Part shown: in pieces, positions 19,193 to 29,283 of the stretch
How positions within the stretch are numbered: the first letter of the stretch is position 1
How the letters are laid out: every line of letters begins with the position of its first letter
Assembly (NCBI GenBank): GCA_026261815.1
Contig: JAMPIT010000894.1
Span: 58,747,647 to 58,811,646 of the forward strand
Length of the DNA stretch: 64,000 nucleotides
Direction: 5' to 3'
Source: Monarcha castaneiventris obscurior
Lineage: Eukaryota; Chordata; Aves; Passeriformes; Monarchidae
Notes under the pieces: model-generated
Told to the model about the DNA's origin: nothing
Databases searched by the model: none
The model's input: the letters and a program-made list of their open reading frames with translations, nothing else
Program-made: the position numbers and the translations under genes

Positions 19193-19930
19193 TTTTTCTT
19201 GGTGGTGAGGGTTTTTTTGGTGGTGGTGTTTTTAAATTAGTTCTAGATTAGATTACTGTGAAATAATTCCCCAGATTACATTCATGTGCATCAATTCCCC
19301 CCCTTTTTTAAAACAGACAGTTGTCTTCTCTATTTCAGGAATAAAAAACTTGCATTCCCATAGTTCTGTGTGTTTGCACACTGCCACCAATACTTACGGG
19401 TTTTGGTGCTGAAAGACTATTCTTTTTCCCAGACTACCAAAATAGGACAAACTATTGTATTTATCTCCTTTGATATTGATACAAATTCCTAATTTACTGA
19501 GGGGTTATCTGCCTCACCTCACTAGACCCTGCAGAGGTTTGTGGATAGAAAAATTTGAAAGTCTGTTCTGCCTGCTCAGGGCAAGGAGGGGAGACAGCAC
19601 AAGTTAAGAATCCCTCTCTTTTTTCCTAACTTGACTTTTTCCTGGCTCTACCCTTGATTTTCTCTGTAGTTATGTACAAGTCACTTTATTTTGTGTGACA
19701 TGTGATTTTTTGTGCTGCTTTGAGAGCTTCTTAACATGATAGAGAACAAGTCTTTGTAGGAATGCAGCTTGTGTTATGTTCTTCAAACTTGCATCCTCAT
19801 GTAAACATTAAGGTTATAAGTATCAAGGTATAAGAGGACCATATGGGATGAAATACATCTTTTTCAGATATTACAAGAATCTCACCATATGGAGTTTATT
19901 TTCTGAGACACACACTGTTTATAGTGCTGT
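19193..19930. other. Intergenic DNA, nothing recognised
   Basis: T-rich non-coding sequence with no gene-like frame. Confidence 0.5.
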
Positions 19931-19934
19931 CTTA

Positions 19935-20075
19935 GCTTATGGACATAGTTGATTCTTCTGAATGTCAAGGCCAGGTTGGATGAGGCTCTGATCTAGTTGA
20001 AGATGTCCCTGCTCATGGCTAGATGAGCCTAGAAAAGTTCTTTCCAACCCATGCCATTCTATGATTCTCTGATGC
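19935..20075 (+). mobile_element. CR1 LINE 3' end, plus strand
   Basis: Contains the CR1 tail in sense orientation: a variant of CAAGGCCAGGTTGGATG, GAAGATGTCCCTGCTCATGG, TTCTTTCCAACCCATG and the terminal CATTCTATGATTCT. It is a short 5'-truncated copy. Confidence 0.9.
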
Positions 20076-20836
20076 AATTGGAATTCAAATAAAGAATAAC
20101 ATTTTACTATACTAGATTCAGAATTCAAACACAAATGTGCACACAGAGGAACAGAATCAGACAAAAATATCTAAAAAAAATTGGACCTGAAATGCTTCAC
20201 TGGAGTGCCTCATCTTCATCATGGTTTTCACTGAACCCAAGAGAAGGATTTGTGGCACCCCAGAAGAGCAGTTCCCCAATGCTATGGCAATTATTCCCAG
20301 GTGAGGTCCAGACACTAAAAAAACACATTACTCATTAGCAACAAGTTTAAGAATGACTATTCCACTGAGCATCTGGAAGAGCCACTTCGCTAAAAAAAGA
20401 GTTGAATGTAGTTTGATTTGACTCAAGCTAGACTTTAAGGAAAATATAATTTCCTGGAGGCTTGAAACTTTGCTTCTCAGGGACCTTCAGAAGGGAATTT
20501 TGGATCCCTGAGGCTAGTCCTTGGCTGCTGTGGTGGCTGACGTGTGTAATCCTTTCTATTGCCTGGCTGCACGCCCTTTTTTGCAAGATACGGCAGTCAA
20601 AGAATGACACCTCAAAATGTCTTATGAAGAATTTCACAGGAAATAAGATTTTATTAAATCCCCAGTCATAGTAAGAAACTGTCAGAGTTTACTAACAGAT
20701 CACCCTTCAAAGCTAAACTGTTTTTTAGTCAGTTCTCAGAATTAATGGAACATTCTTGTCCCTTGTTTAGATCTACTGTGATTCCTCAGAATACCTGGAA
20801 AATTCTGCTTATGAATTTCCAATTTCTGATTGGGCC

Positions 20837-20867
<31 letters not shown>

Positions 20868-21085
20868 CTTCGTACAGTGAAGGTTAAAAGAAAAGAGTCT
20901 TAAAAGAGTTAAAAAAGAGTTCTTAAAACATGTAAAAATTAAAGTGTCACCTTAAACTAATGAGTACAGCAGCCAGATCAATTCACTCTACTATCAAGTA
21001 TTTTTACATCTCTACAATAAGACCATTACACTGTATTTCATTATTTGATTACTGCTGTTCTAATAACCATTTAGAACACTACAAA
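20076..21085. other. Intergenic DNA with a long T homopolymer
   Basis: An uninterrupted run of 29 T bases lies at 20839-20867. Apart from this, no gene or recognisable repeat is seen. Confidence 0.55.
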
Positions 21086-21087
21086 TC

Positions 21088-21302
21088 TTAGAATCACAGA
21101 ATGGTTTGGTTTGGAAGGGACCATAAAGATCATCTAGTTCCAACTGACCTACCATGGGCAGGGACACCTTCCACTATACTAGAGCCCCATCCTACCTGGC
21201 CTTGAACACTTCAGGGATGTGACAGCCACAATTTCTCTGGGCAAATTGTTGCAGTGGGTCACTATCCTCACAGTAAAAAATTTCTTCCTAATATCTAACA
21301 AG
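21088..21302 (-). mobile_element. CR1 LINE 3' fragment, minus strand
   Basis: The plus-strand text opens with the inverted CR1 terminus (AGAATCACAGAATGGTTTGG), then AGATCATCTAGTTCC, a block on 'gggcagggacaccttccac' and AAAAAATTTCTTCCTAATAT. It is 5'-truncated. Confidence 0.9.
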
Positions 21303-21325
21303 TTAGAGAAAATGTAATACAAAGA

Positions 21326-21984
21326 TGTTGTGGTTTGCAAATAAATCTTTTTGTGCTAGTAATGACTATTTGACAATCTGAAATATGTTACAGTAAGGGT
21401 TGTTAGTTGCCATCAAAGCAATGTACAGACCAGGGGTAAAATTAAAGAAAAAAAAAAGTTACAAAAATTATGGTCAGCATACCTGCTAAGGGGGGATGAA
21501 AATGGAGGATGGAGCAGGGTGGAAAGTTACAGACATAGTTATAACAGTATTTAAAATTCGAGGAAGAAATTGCTGTTGCTATTCCCTGGATGGAATGTGG
21601 TCAGCATGCCTGACTTCCCACACAAAATACATGCTAAGGGGGCCTAAATGGAGGGTAGAGTGAAGTGTGTCACCCTGAGTTTTGCACTCTTTTGATGTTT
21701 TCATTTTCCTGTAATAGAATTCTCACGCACTTTTCTGTAAACAGCCATGTATTTTCCTAACTGCCCTTTATTGTTTTCATTCCTTTTCTAAGGCGGATAA
21801 ATATGATAGACTTTGTGTTTGTCCAGTGTGGTTGGAGAGGTGGTAACCTCATCCTCCAATCCATGGTTGGTTCTAAAAAGATATAAAAATGACTGAATAA
21901 ACAAAGGGCAAGGCTTTTTTGCCCTGGCGTTCCTGTCCTGAACTGCTTGAGTCTGCAGGCTTCTCTTCGTGTCCAAGTGCGACA
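21326..21984 (+). mobile_element. Probable retroviral LTR with duplicated U3 block
   Basis: The block has TG...CA termini (TGTTGTGGTTTGC to GTCCAAGTGCGACA). Near the 3' end it has a TATA box in AAAGATATAAAAATG (about 21877-21891), a closely following AATAAA (about 21896) and a GC-rich tail, the U3-R-U5 layout. A diverged direct repeat sits inside U3: TGGTCAGCAT...GCTAAGGGGG near 21470 and again near 21600. No target duplication is visible. Confidence 0.5.
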
Positions 21985-24497
21985 TGAAGTGGAAATACCA
22001 CAGTCAGGCTCTGTTTAAATCCTTGCAAACGGGGATACTAGGTGGTACCTTGTACCCGATAAGCCACATAGCACCTGTCAACTAAGGGAGGAAAAAGATT
22101 TGCTGTTGAACCAGCAACCACAGTGAGATCCAGACACCCATCCCCATTCTCAAAGGTTACCTCAGATGCAATACTGATGTTACCCACCTCCAAAGTATGA
22201 CCACCCCCCACTGAATATGATGTATCACTGGTCACTCAAGCTCCAACTAAACATAAAAATTAGTATAAAAATAATACTATAGGGATGTCTATGGCGTAAG
22301 AACCGTAGTCTGTGCACAGATAGATTAGCTCAAGCTGGTTTTTAGTGATTAGAGCTTGTCAGTGTATTGCTTTGAATAGATTTTTTCAGCCAGATACTAT
22401 CACCTTCAATCTTCAAACCTTAACCTTAACAATTTTCTATTATAGTAACAAAAAGTGTTCCATAATTTGTTATGTGTGAGTCCTTCAAGGGGGCTACCAG
22501 TTGCCAGCAGTAGATAACATGCTTGACTGTGGAGACCTGGGAGGGCATGTCTCTTGTGCTGTTGGCATGTGTTCCTGAATCATCCCTGAGGCACTGACAA
22601 ACCAATTAAAGGTGTGGGAGGGGCTCTTTCTGTTTCCATGTGACCCTGAACTGCCCTCCAATCCAGCAGACTTTTTACTGAAGGGTCCCCGTAACTGGAC
22701 TCTAACAGACTTGGTTGTGTGCAAGGGTGTCAGCTGACCAGAGGCACTGACAGACTAATGAAGTACAAAGGGTTTGAGAAAATCTCCTCTTTCACATGAC
22801 AAGATCTTTGAACTTACATGACACAGTTCTTGCAAATGTTATAGCAACTTCCAGAAAACAAAATAATAGCCAAGATTTAAATAGTGAATTGGAAGAAAAA
22901 GGATTGCTAAGGAGAGCCCATCCTTTAGAAATAGACAAAATATGTATCTCACATATTACTGTTTTCTTCAAAGGTAGATATAATAATTCAGTTTTGAGCT
23001 AAGTCTTTATTGACCCACTTAGCTAGACTGACATGTCTTTAGTACTTTAAAGTACATTGATGATTTTCTGATATAAACTATCACTTATTTTCTTGTGATT
23101 TATTAATTGCCTGTAAAGACAAAAGATACATCACTGATGTGCATCATCCACTCCCCCTCTCTTTTAAGAGGATGCAGTTCAGTTTTTGAAAAATCTATTT
23201 CTGTGACACCTAACAAGTTAGGTGACTACTAACTTAAAACTGTGTGAAGAAAGATGTGTTAAAACTGTTTCCTTTTACTGTGCATTTTTGTTCACAATGA
23301 AAAGGGGAAGAAGAACACACTTTCATTGTCCAGAAAGCAGATGAAATTCTCATTAATTCCATCTCGTTATATTTTAAGCTAAGTAAGAAAATTCAACTGA
23401 CCTAAATCCTGAAATTCAAACCCAATTAAATTATCGAAAGAGTGAATTTTTAATGATTGTGATAAACCCCTTGCATGCACTAAACAGAGCTGGAAAAATG
23501 CGGGATCTAAACTAACTTACAAGGATGGCAGATTTCCACTACAAATGACATTTTTGTTAATGACTGATGTCAGTCTTGCTTTATGACTCCAACACAGTCA
23601 TGCTGTCTCAAATTGCTCAAGCCCCCCAAATTGTGATTTTATGATTTTTTATTGTAAGAAAATAGTTATTAATGATGGTAGGGGCAAAATCTTGCCTCTA
23701 AAGCAATCAGCAAGCATTATATACTCCAAGATAAGTCTTTCATTCCAGAAATACTTAGGTGTTGTTAAAACACAATATCAGGTCTACAAGTGCTTCTATT
23801 GTAATAAAATACAAATATCCATCTTGAACAAGATAATTAATTGAGTTCTTCCAGAACTGTTTTTGGAACTAACATAATTTAACATTTTCATTTTGCCACA
23901 AAGAGCTAGAGGAGATTAACTAAATATGATGGTGCCTTAAAACAAGAAGACATAATTAATATAAGGAGAATAAAGAAGAATTTATAAATTGCAAATAGAA
24001 ACAGGATAAAATTTGGCAAAAACGTGCTCTGGAACTGAGAGCAAGAACTTCAGTCTTGAGCTTGGAACTCAGCAAACTAGAGGCAGAAGAAGAGAAAAAG
24101 CTTTGGATATTAATTGATCACAGGATAAATAAACCACTCTAATACAGCTGTGGAAGAATCTGAGTGAAGCCCATTCTATCTCAACCAAGATATGTTGGAC
24201 ATAAATAAATATTAGTGTGATTGTGTTACTCAGATTGTACTTTGCATTGTGTTAGCAGAAATTTCCTGTTAGAGCAAGATCATTTCAAATTTTTAAGAAA
24301 TCATAAATATATGTCTTATGACACAGACTGGAAGACACTGCATTAAGACTACTAAAATAAAGCCTGAGAAGCAATATAGTTACTTTCTATAAATACACTA
24401 TGAGCTCATGGGAACATGTGAGAACAATTTAAGCTAAATGACTATATATGTGCACATACATACAGCAAAAAGACATAAACTGGAGGGAAATGAGCCA
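21985..24497. other. Intergenic DNA with one protein-like minus-strand frame
   Basis: The minus-strand frame 22038-22235 (described separately) has protein-like composition. The rest, including 22260-24497, is AT-rich and shows no gene. Confidence 0.5.
22038..22235 (-). other. Unrecognised 65-codon open frame with protein-like composition
   Basis: The frame encodes a glycine-rich, beta-strand-like chain (VGGGHTLEVGNISIASEV, then GDGCLDLTVVAGSTANL and DRCYVAYR). Its amino-acid balance is unlike the Phe/Ser/Leu/Ile-rich chance frames around it. It is bounded by stops on both sides and lies just beyond the LTR-like block ending at 21984. I do not recognise the family. It could be a fragment of a retroelement or retrocopied gene, or chance. 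Confidence 0.3.
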
Positions 24498-25095
24498 TCA
24501 AAGAAAAAGAATTCTTGAATATCCTCCCACTAAATCACCACAGTCCAAGGCCCGATACAATTCAGCAATGAACTTTGAGCAAACAGTGAAAAGAATTATG
24601 TGCTGTGGTTGTCCCTCATAACATGGTGCTCCTTTCTGTGAGCAAAAGGGCTGATGGATACCAAGGCTCAGTTTCTTGCTGAGCTCATTTTGACAAGTAG
24701 AGAAAAGCCCAGGAACCAACCAGCACAATTCAACAACTCTGGATGGCTCATGGTGGGTGCTCATCAGGGGAGCAATTGCTACCATGGTGTCACTGTTGAG
24801 ATGGACGCGACACTCACGAAGAATGCATGCCAACTCCGTCAGAAGGTAAAAGGACAGGAAAGAAATTTTATTCTACAAAGATTCCATTTATATAGTCTCT
24901 TGGCACTTGTGCTGTGTCCTCATAGGCTTCTACATCAACACCTCTTAAAACTTATTGGTAGGTTGCAACTACCACCCATAAGAAAATAAATCTAAGCTAA
25001 AAACAACATCCCATGGACAGCTGCATGTTCTCTTATTTTGGGTTTCTTGCTTCTGTTGATGATAAAGTTCTCATGGGTGCAACCTGAATTCTCAA
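24498..25095 (-). mobile_element. Possible minus-strand LTR and adjoining frame
   Basis: On the minus strand the part near 24855-24905 has a promoter-like ACTATATAAATGG followed within 20 bases by GAATAAAATTTC, a typical ERV promoter and polyadenylation arrangement. A segment ending TCCATCTCAACA follows. Downstream (24498-24833) is a 111-codon open frame with no recognised domain. Borders and class are uncertain; no target duplication was identified. Confidence 0.35.
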
Positions 25096-25644
25096 GCGTA
25101 AATAGTAATTGTGCTTAAATCAAAGTCTGTGAAGCCTTCTGACCAGCTGTCACTTTCCACACCAGGAGGGCACACAGGGAAACCAGTGCAGAACAGGGGA
25201 TGAATGGCAGTGGTTAATATTGCTGAATACTGTGATACTGCTTTGGTGGGTAGTGCCACACTGACTGGCACATGCAGGAGGGGCACAATAAGACTGGAAG
25301 AGGAGCTGAGTTACAGCTGGCTAGAAAACCAACTGGAAAATAGTATCTGCCAGTTGTGCACTCTTTACTTTCCAACTGCTTGACTTGAAGACCTGGACTT
25401 CATTTTGAAAATTCATGCACTTGAAAAACCAAGTCTAAGATTTCTTGAGCTGAACACTTCAAAATACTGTGAAAGTTCAGTTCTCAGACCTCAACTGACT
25501 TGAACTGAAAACACTCAGTGTCTCCTATAAAAACCTTCACACAAATGTTTCATTTCCAGTTGAACAAACATTTCATTTAAGGATGCTACACTAAACACCA
25601 AAGAGTCACAGTATTTTAAGTATTTCCCTAGTAAAACACTATCT
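25096..25644. other. Intergenic flank of provirus 1
   Basis: A minus-strand 64-codon frame at 25092-25286 ends in SEGFTDFDLSTITIYA and looks somewhat protein-like, but I cannot name it. The rest is ordinary AT-rich DNA up to the provirus integration site. Confidence 0.45.
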
Positions 25645-25650
25645 GTATTC
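25645..25650. repeat. Target-site duplication of provirus 1, left copy
   Basis: GTATTC immediately precedes the 5' LTR and is repeated exactly at 29645-29650 after the 3' LTR. A 6-bp duplication is the size made by alpha- and betaretroviral integrases. Confidence 0.93.
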
Positions 25651-26015
25651 TGTAGTAGAATAGGGACAAAAGCGAAAGGAAGATTTCGTGATGTGACGGA
25701 AAGCAGAAAGCAGCATGGAACCTTCCTCCCCTTCATTCCTCTGTGATAAGAATTACTCTAAACAATACAGCCCTTCATAACCCCAGTAGTTTTCCACCCC
25801 TTACTAACTTTTACCATCCCACCGTCCCCCCTCCTGACGTAGAGAAACCACCTCGACTATATAACCCCACGAGGCAAAACAATAAAGCGCCATGTTGACC
25901 ATCTGCCATGTTAGTGCTGTGTGTCTGTGGCCCGAGCAGCTCGAGGGGCTAGGCCGAGCTGCCGTGCTGGGTTCTTGAACCAGGTCGCCACAGCCTCTCG
26001 TATCAAGAGGCTTCA
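25651..26015 (+). mobile_element. 5' LTR of provirus 1 (alpharetrovirus-like)
   Basis: The 365-base LTR starts TGTAGTAGAATAGGG and ends AGAGGCTTCA. TATATAA is at 25858-25864 and AATAAA at 25881-25886, only 17 bases further on. The sequence after that (GCGCCATGTTGACCAT) and the GGCTTCA terminus resemble the R/U5 layout of avian alpharetroviruses. It differs from the 3' LTR by three substitutions and one 4-base indel (CTGT near 25741). Confidence 0.93.
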
Positions 26016-26018
26016 GAT

Positions 26019-26036
26019 TGGTGCCGAAACCCGGGA
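26019..26036 (+). promoter_or_regulatory. Primer binding site complementary to tRNA-Phe
   Basis: TGGTGCCGAAACCCGGGA begins three bases after the 5' LTR. It is the exact complement of the 3' 18 bases of vertebrate tRNA-Phe including CCA. Exogenous alpharetroviruses use tRNA-Trp, so this primer choice is unusual for the LTR and gag type. Confidence 0.9.
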
Positions 26037-26154
26037 GGAAAAAAGAAGAAAAAAGCTCGGGCGACGGGGACACACCTGGACGAGAAGCAGCGGCCGGAGC
26101 GGCGGGACCGACTCCAGGCGGGGGAGATGTCCCCAGAAAGGACCCGTGGCTACC

Positions 26155-26736
26155 ATGGAAGCCGTCGCCAAGGTCGTGAGTTTACTTCATAAGCAGTGGG
26201 GGATTGAGTGCAGGCTCAAAGATTTTCACCTTGCTATTGCAAGACTTATGGAGCTTGGGGCAATTGATCGTCCCATAGAAATACTACATTCGGAGGTCTG
26301 GGAGAAGTGTACGGCCGCATTAGCTGAGGAAACAAAAACCTTAGGGAGCGGAAAAGCCCTTAAGGCGTGGGGGAAAGTAGAACAGGCCCTACGCAAAGCT
26401 TTAGAACAACAACAAATCTGGAGCGCTGCGCGCGTGTGTCTATTAGCCACTCCCAAGCTGGGGGTGGGGGCCACAATGCAGACCGAGACAGAAAGCGGCT
26501 TCTCTGAGTGCGGGGACTCGTGGGGACAAGGCGCGCTTCCCTCCCCCCCGAGCTCGACCCCAAACGCCCCGGGGCCCCCGGGAAACCCCCCGACCCTCTC
26601 GCCGAGCCCGTCGGGTCCACACCCTGCCGCGGAACATTCCCAAACGCCCGCGGTTCCCCCACCCGATCCCCCCCGCACATGGGTAGCCCACCGCTGGAAA
26701 CACAACAGCATGAGGGATCATTTTGGAAGGAGTTAA
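26155..26736 (+). pseudogene. gag: Provirus 1 gag, matrix part
   Basis: The ATG at 26155 (context TACCATGG) opens a frame starting MEAVAKVVSLL, which has the character of an alpharetroviral matrix domain: short N-terminal helices for about 100 residues, then a proline-rich linker. The frame stops at 26734-26736 inside the linker, while the downstream gag product continues in another frame (open from 26508). An indel in one of the C-rich runs at about 26520-26690 is the likely cause. The frame is also open upstream, across the primer binding site to about 25921, without a stop. Matrix would direct Gag to the plasma membrane; this copy cannot give a full Gag. Confidence 0.8.
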
Positions 26737-27317
26737 CACAGGAAGCCAAGGAAGTAGAAAGAACGGCTAGAGAAAGGTTGAGGGAGGCTGAGGAGACAGT
26801 GCGGGTCCCGGCGCCCCCCCCCTACCAAGAGGAGGGGCGGGGCCCGGAGGCTCCCGGTGAGGAGAGACAAAGAAAGGAGGAACTGCGCATGCTCGGATGT
26901 GAGCCCCGGATGTTGGCTGTTGCGCGTGCGCGGGAGAACAGCAGAGGGCGCATGCCCAGTTGGGAGCCGCGCCCAATGCTGCTGCCATTCAAGGGAGAGA
27001 CCTCCCCTTGCGGGAGGCAGGGCCAGCCCAGGGGGCGGGATCGGCACCACCCCCTAGGGGAGGAGCGGGGCCGGAGCCGCCTGAAAACGCGCAGAAAACC
27101 GGAAGTGCTCTGCCAGTTCGCTTCCGACTCTGAGTCCGGCAAGAGCAGCTGCGAGAGCTCCACGGAGCCCTCGGAGTCTGACTCGGACTCAGAGACAGAG
27201 AGAGCAGGACCAACGCGGTTTAAAGCGAAAACGAACAAAGCTTTAAACCATGCCAGAAAGCAACCACAATATGAATTCACCGATTGGGGAAAAATAAAAA
27301 TCGCTTGTGCCGAGTGA
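26690..27317 (+). pseudogene. gag: Provirus 1 gag, linker with PPPY late domain
   Basis: This frame carries gag on after the break in the matrix-linker. A charged helical segment (EAKEVERTARERLREAEETV) precedes a PPPY late-budding motif at 26814-26825, the type of motif that recruits NEDD4-family ubiquitin ligases. A serine/acidic tract (SDSESGKSSCESS and on) lies at about 27119-27210. The frame ends at TGA 27315-27317. The capsid frame resumes in the same phase at 27324, so this stop is an in-frame break of gag. The exact left border of this part is unknown because of the frameshift. Confidence 0.75.
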
Positions 27318-27323
27318 GCTCCT

Positions 27324-28172
27324 ATGACAGGGGTTCATGCTTTTCCAGTGAGGATCACGGGGCCAGATGGGAACCCACAAAGAACCTATAGCCCGATAAA
27401 TCCCAAAGATATACCGGCAATAGTCAAAGCCATTTCAGAGAAAGGGATGGATTCAGCACTAGTCTCCACCCTCATAGACGGTCTTTTTAGCAATGACAAT
27501 CTGCTCCCCTTTGACATTATACAAATAAGCCGCATGATTTTTAACGGGGCTGGGATGATTGTTTTTAAACAAGAATGGAAAGACCACTGTACAAATCCAT
27601 TGGCCCAGGCTTCGGGGGTGGGGCAACAGCTACACAGCTCAAGCCTGTCCAGACTGACAGGGAAGCATGATGACGTAATTACACCCCAGCAGCAAGCCGC
27701 ACAACTGCGGCCTGAGGAAATCAGAGCTACAAACCGGGCTGCGAGAGAAGCGATTCGCGCAGCTTCTCGCGTGGTGGCAAAACCATCGCCATGGTCCACC
27801 ATAAAGCAGGCAGAAAGCGAAAGCTTCACACAGTTTGTGGACCGCTTGCAGGCAGCAGTAGACGCCTCTACCCTGCCTGCGGAGGCAAAAGGCCCGGTAC
27901 TCATAAAATGCCTGCAACAACAGAGTAATTCCACCACCAAAGACATCTTACGCTCAGTACCGATCAGAGCCAGCCTGGCCGACATCATTAAACACATGGT
28001 TCGAGAGGAGCAACTCTCACCTATCCAGGCAGCCGTGCACTCCCTAACCAGTGCCATGGCATGTTTTAAATGTGGTCAGGCAGGCCACATCGCAGCGAGC
28101 TGTCCTCAGCCGACACAACCCCCCCCGGCGGTGCCCCGGTATGTTAGAAGCTACTTTTCTATCCCTGAATAA
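27324..28172 (+). pseudogene. gag: Provirus 1 gag, capsid and nucleocapsid
   Basis: The 282-codon frame has a complete capsid-like region with a major homology region at 27801-27851 (KQAESESFTQFVDRL, with the conserved Gln, Glu, Phe and Arg). A CCHC zinc knuckle follows at 28062-28103 (CFKCGQAGHIAASC). Only one knuckle is present, where alpharetroviruses have two, and the frame runs out soon after, at the point where pro-pol should follow. The C-terminal residues after about 28130 appear to be out-of-frame env sequence across a deletion joint. Capsid builds the virion shell and the knuckle binds RNA. Confidence 0.85.
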
Positions 28173-28523
28173 ATCCAACCCGAACCTAACCGATTCCTGC
28201 TAGCTTTGCTATGATGTTAAACCCCCTTTCTATGAAGGAATTGCTTTAGATATCCCTTTCAGTTACTCCACAGCCGACGCCCCTCACCAATGCAGGTGGG
28301 ATACTCCCCGCAGAGGAATCACCCTGAGTCAAGTCACGGGCAAGGGCAGATGTTTTGGCAATGCAACTTTAGCAAAGAAAGGCAACATCTGCACCAAAGT
28401 TGTCAAGCCCAACAGAAAAAATAAGTGGGTGGTTCCCTCTGCATCTGAGATGTGGGTTTGTCAGCGATCTAGAGTGAGTCCTTGTGTGTCTCTTGCCAAG
28501 TTCAATGATTCTACTGATTTCTA
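28141..28523 (+). pseudogene. env: Provirus 1 env, C-terminal half of surface subunit
   Basis: This frame is open from 28141 to TAA 28521-28523 apart from one TAG at 28201-28203. It reads as a gamma-type surface glycoprotein C-terminal domain. The TAG sits at the second position of the CWLC-like disulfide-exchange motif (C-stop-L-C), followed by several cysteines, N-glycosylation sequons (such as NAT in CFGNATLA) and the block EMWVCQ...VSPCVS. The N-terminal receptor-binding half is missing, fused away in the same deletion that removed pol. At 28510-28525 the frame shifts relative to the transmembrane subunit. Confidence 0.85.
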
Positions 28524-29159
28524 ATTGTTCCTAGGGTCCTGTACCACTCAGACGAGGAGGTGTACCACCTTTTTGAGGAACCCGGCCGACGCCACAAAAG
28601 AGAATTAATAACAGGCGTGACTATTGCAATGCTGCTTGGCCTGGGAGCAGCCGGAACGGCCACGGGTGTCTCAGCCCTTGCGACCCGACACCAAGGACTG
28701 TCCCAGCTACAAATGACCATTGATGAGGACTTGCAGAGAATCGAGAAATCCATCTCCTTTCTGGAAAAATCAGTTTCCTCACTCTCAGAGGTAGTCTTAC
28801 AGAACAGGCAAGGTCTGGACCTCTTGTTCATGCAACAAGGGGGCTTGTGTGCTGCCTTGAAAGAGAAATGCTGCTTTTATGCAGATCACACAGAAGTCGT
28901 CAGAGACTCCATGACAGAACTCCGAGATAGACTGGCTCAGAGACAGAAAGAAAGGGAAGCTCAGCAGAGTTGGTTTGAGTCCTGGTTCAATCAATCGCCA
29001 TGGCTCACCACACTGATTTCCACCTTGATAGGTCCATTGGCAATGTTGCTTTTAGCTTTTACCTTTGGACCGTGCCTGCTGAACAAATTGGTCTCTTTTG
29101 TCCAGACCCGTCTAGAACGGGCCAACATTCTGTTTTTAGTCCACCAACAAATGCTGTAA
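28518..29159 (+). CDS. env: Provirus 1 env, gamma-type transmembrane subunit, nearly intact
   Basis: The frame is open from 28518 to TAA at 29157-29159. Residues below count from the GTG at 28560. A furin-type RRHKR site ends at 28601 and is followed by an N-terminal hydrophobic fusion peptide (residues 15-40). A heptad-rich region (about 42-84) and the immunosuppressive-domain-like segment [16 protein letters not shown] (80-95) precede a CX6CC motif (Cys97, Cys104, Cys105). A Trp-rich membrane-proximal part, one membrane span (about 149-174) and a 25-residue tail complete it. In gammaretroviruses this subunit drives membrane fusion. There is no start codon of its own in a natural place and the surface subunit is broken, so I treat it as a retained fragment, not a working envelope gene. 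The terminal fusion peptide differs from the internal one of classical avian leukosis viruses. Confidence 0.85.
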   Translation, partial: FLIVPRVLYHSDEEVYHLFEEPGRRHKRELITGVTIAMLLGLGAAGTATGVSALATRHQGLSQLQMTIDEDLQRIEKSISFLEKSVSSLSEVVLQNRQGLDLLFMQQGGLCAALKEKCCFYADHTEVVRDSMTELRDRLAQRQKEREAQQSWFESWFNQSPWLTTLISTLIGPLAMLLLAFTFGPCLLNKLVSFVQTRLERANILFLVHQQML

Positions 29160-29283
29160 ACAAAACTGTACACACTATTCAGGTGTACCAAACGCCTTCC
29201 TCTTCTCAAGTTGCTACCTTGTACCTCATTTTTATGCCTGTATGTATAACTACCTCGTTCTTTTGTGAAAGGAGGGGGGGAAA
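29160..29283 (+). other. Provirus 1 3' untranslated region and polypurine tract
   Basis: A short non-coding stretch ends in the purine run AAAGGAGGGGGGGAAA (29268-29283) immediately before the 3' LTR. This is the polypurine tract that primes plus-strand DNA synthesis. Confidence 0.85.

Noticed and set aside
26226..27280. Several long minus-strand frames over provirus 1 gag
   Set aside because: They are shadows of the gag frames in GC-rich sequence, with no domain content.
28560..29159. Provirus 1 env as a functional host envelope gene
   Set aside because: The surface half is deleted and broken by a stop and a frameshift. Only the transmembrane part is open, so a working envelope cannot be claimed.
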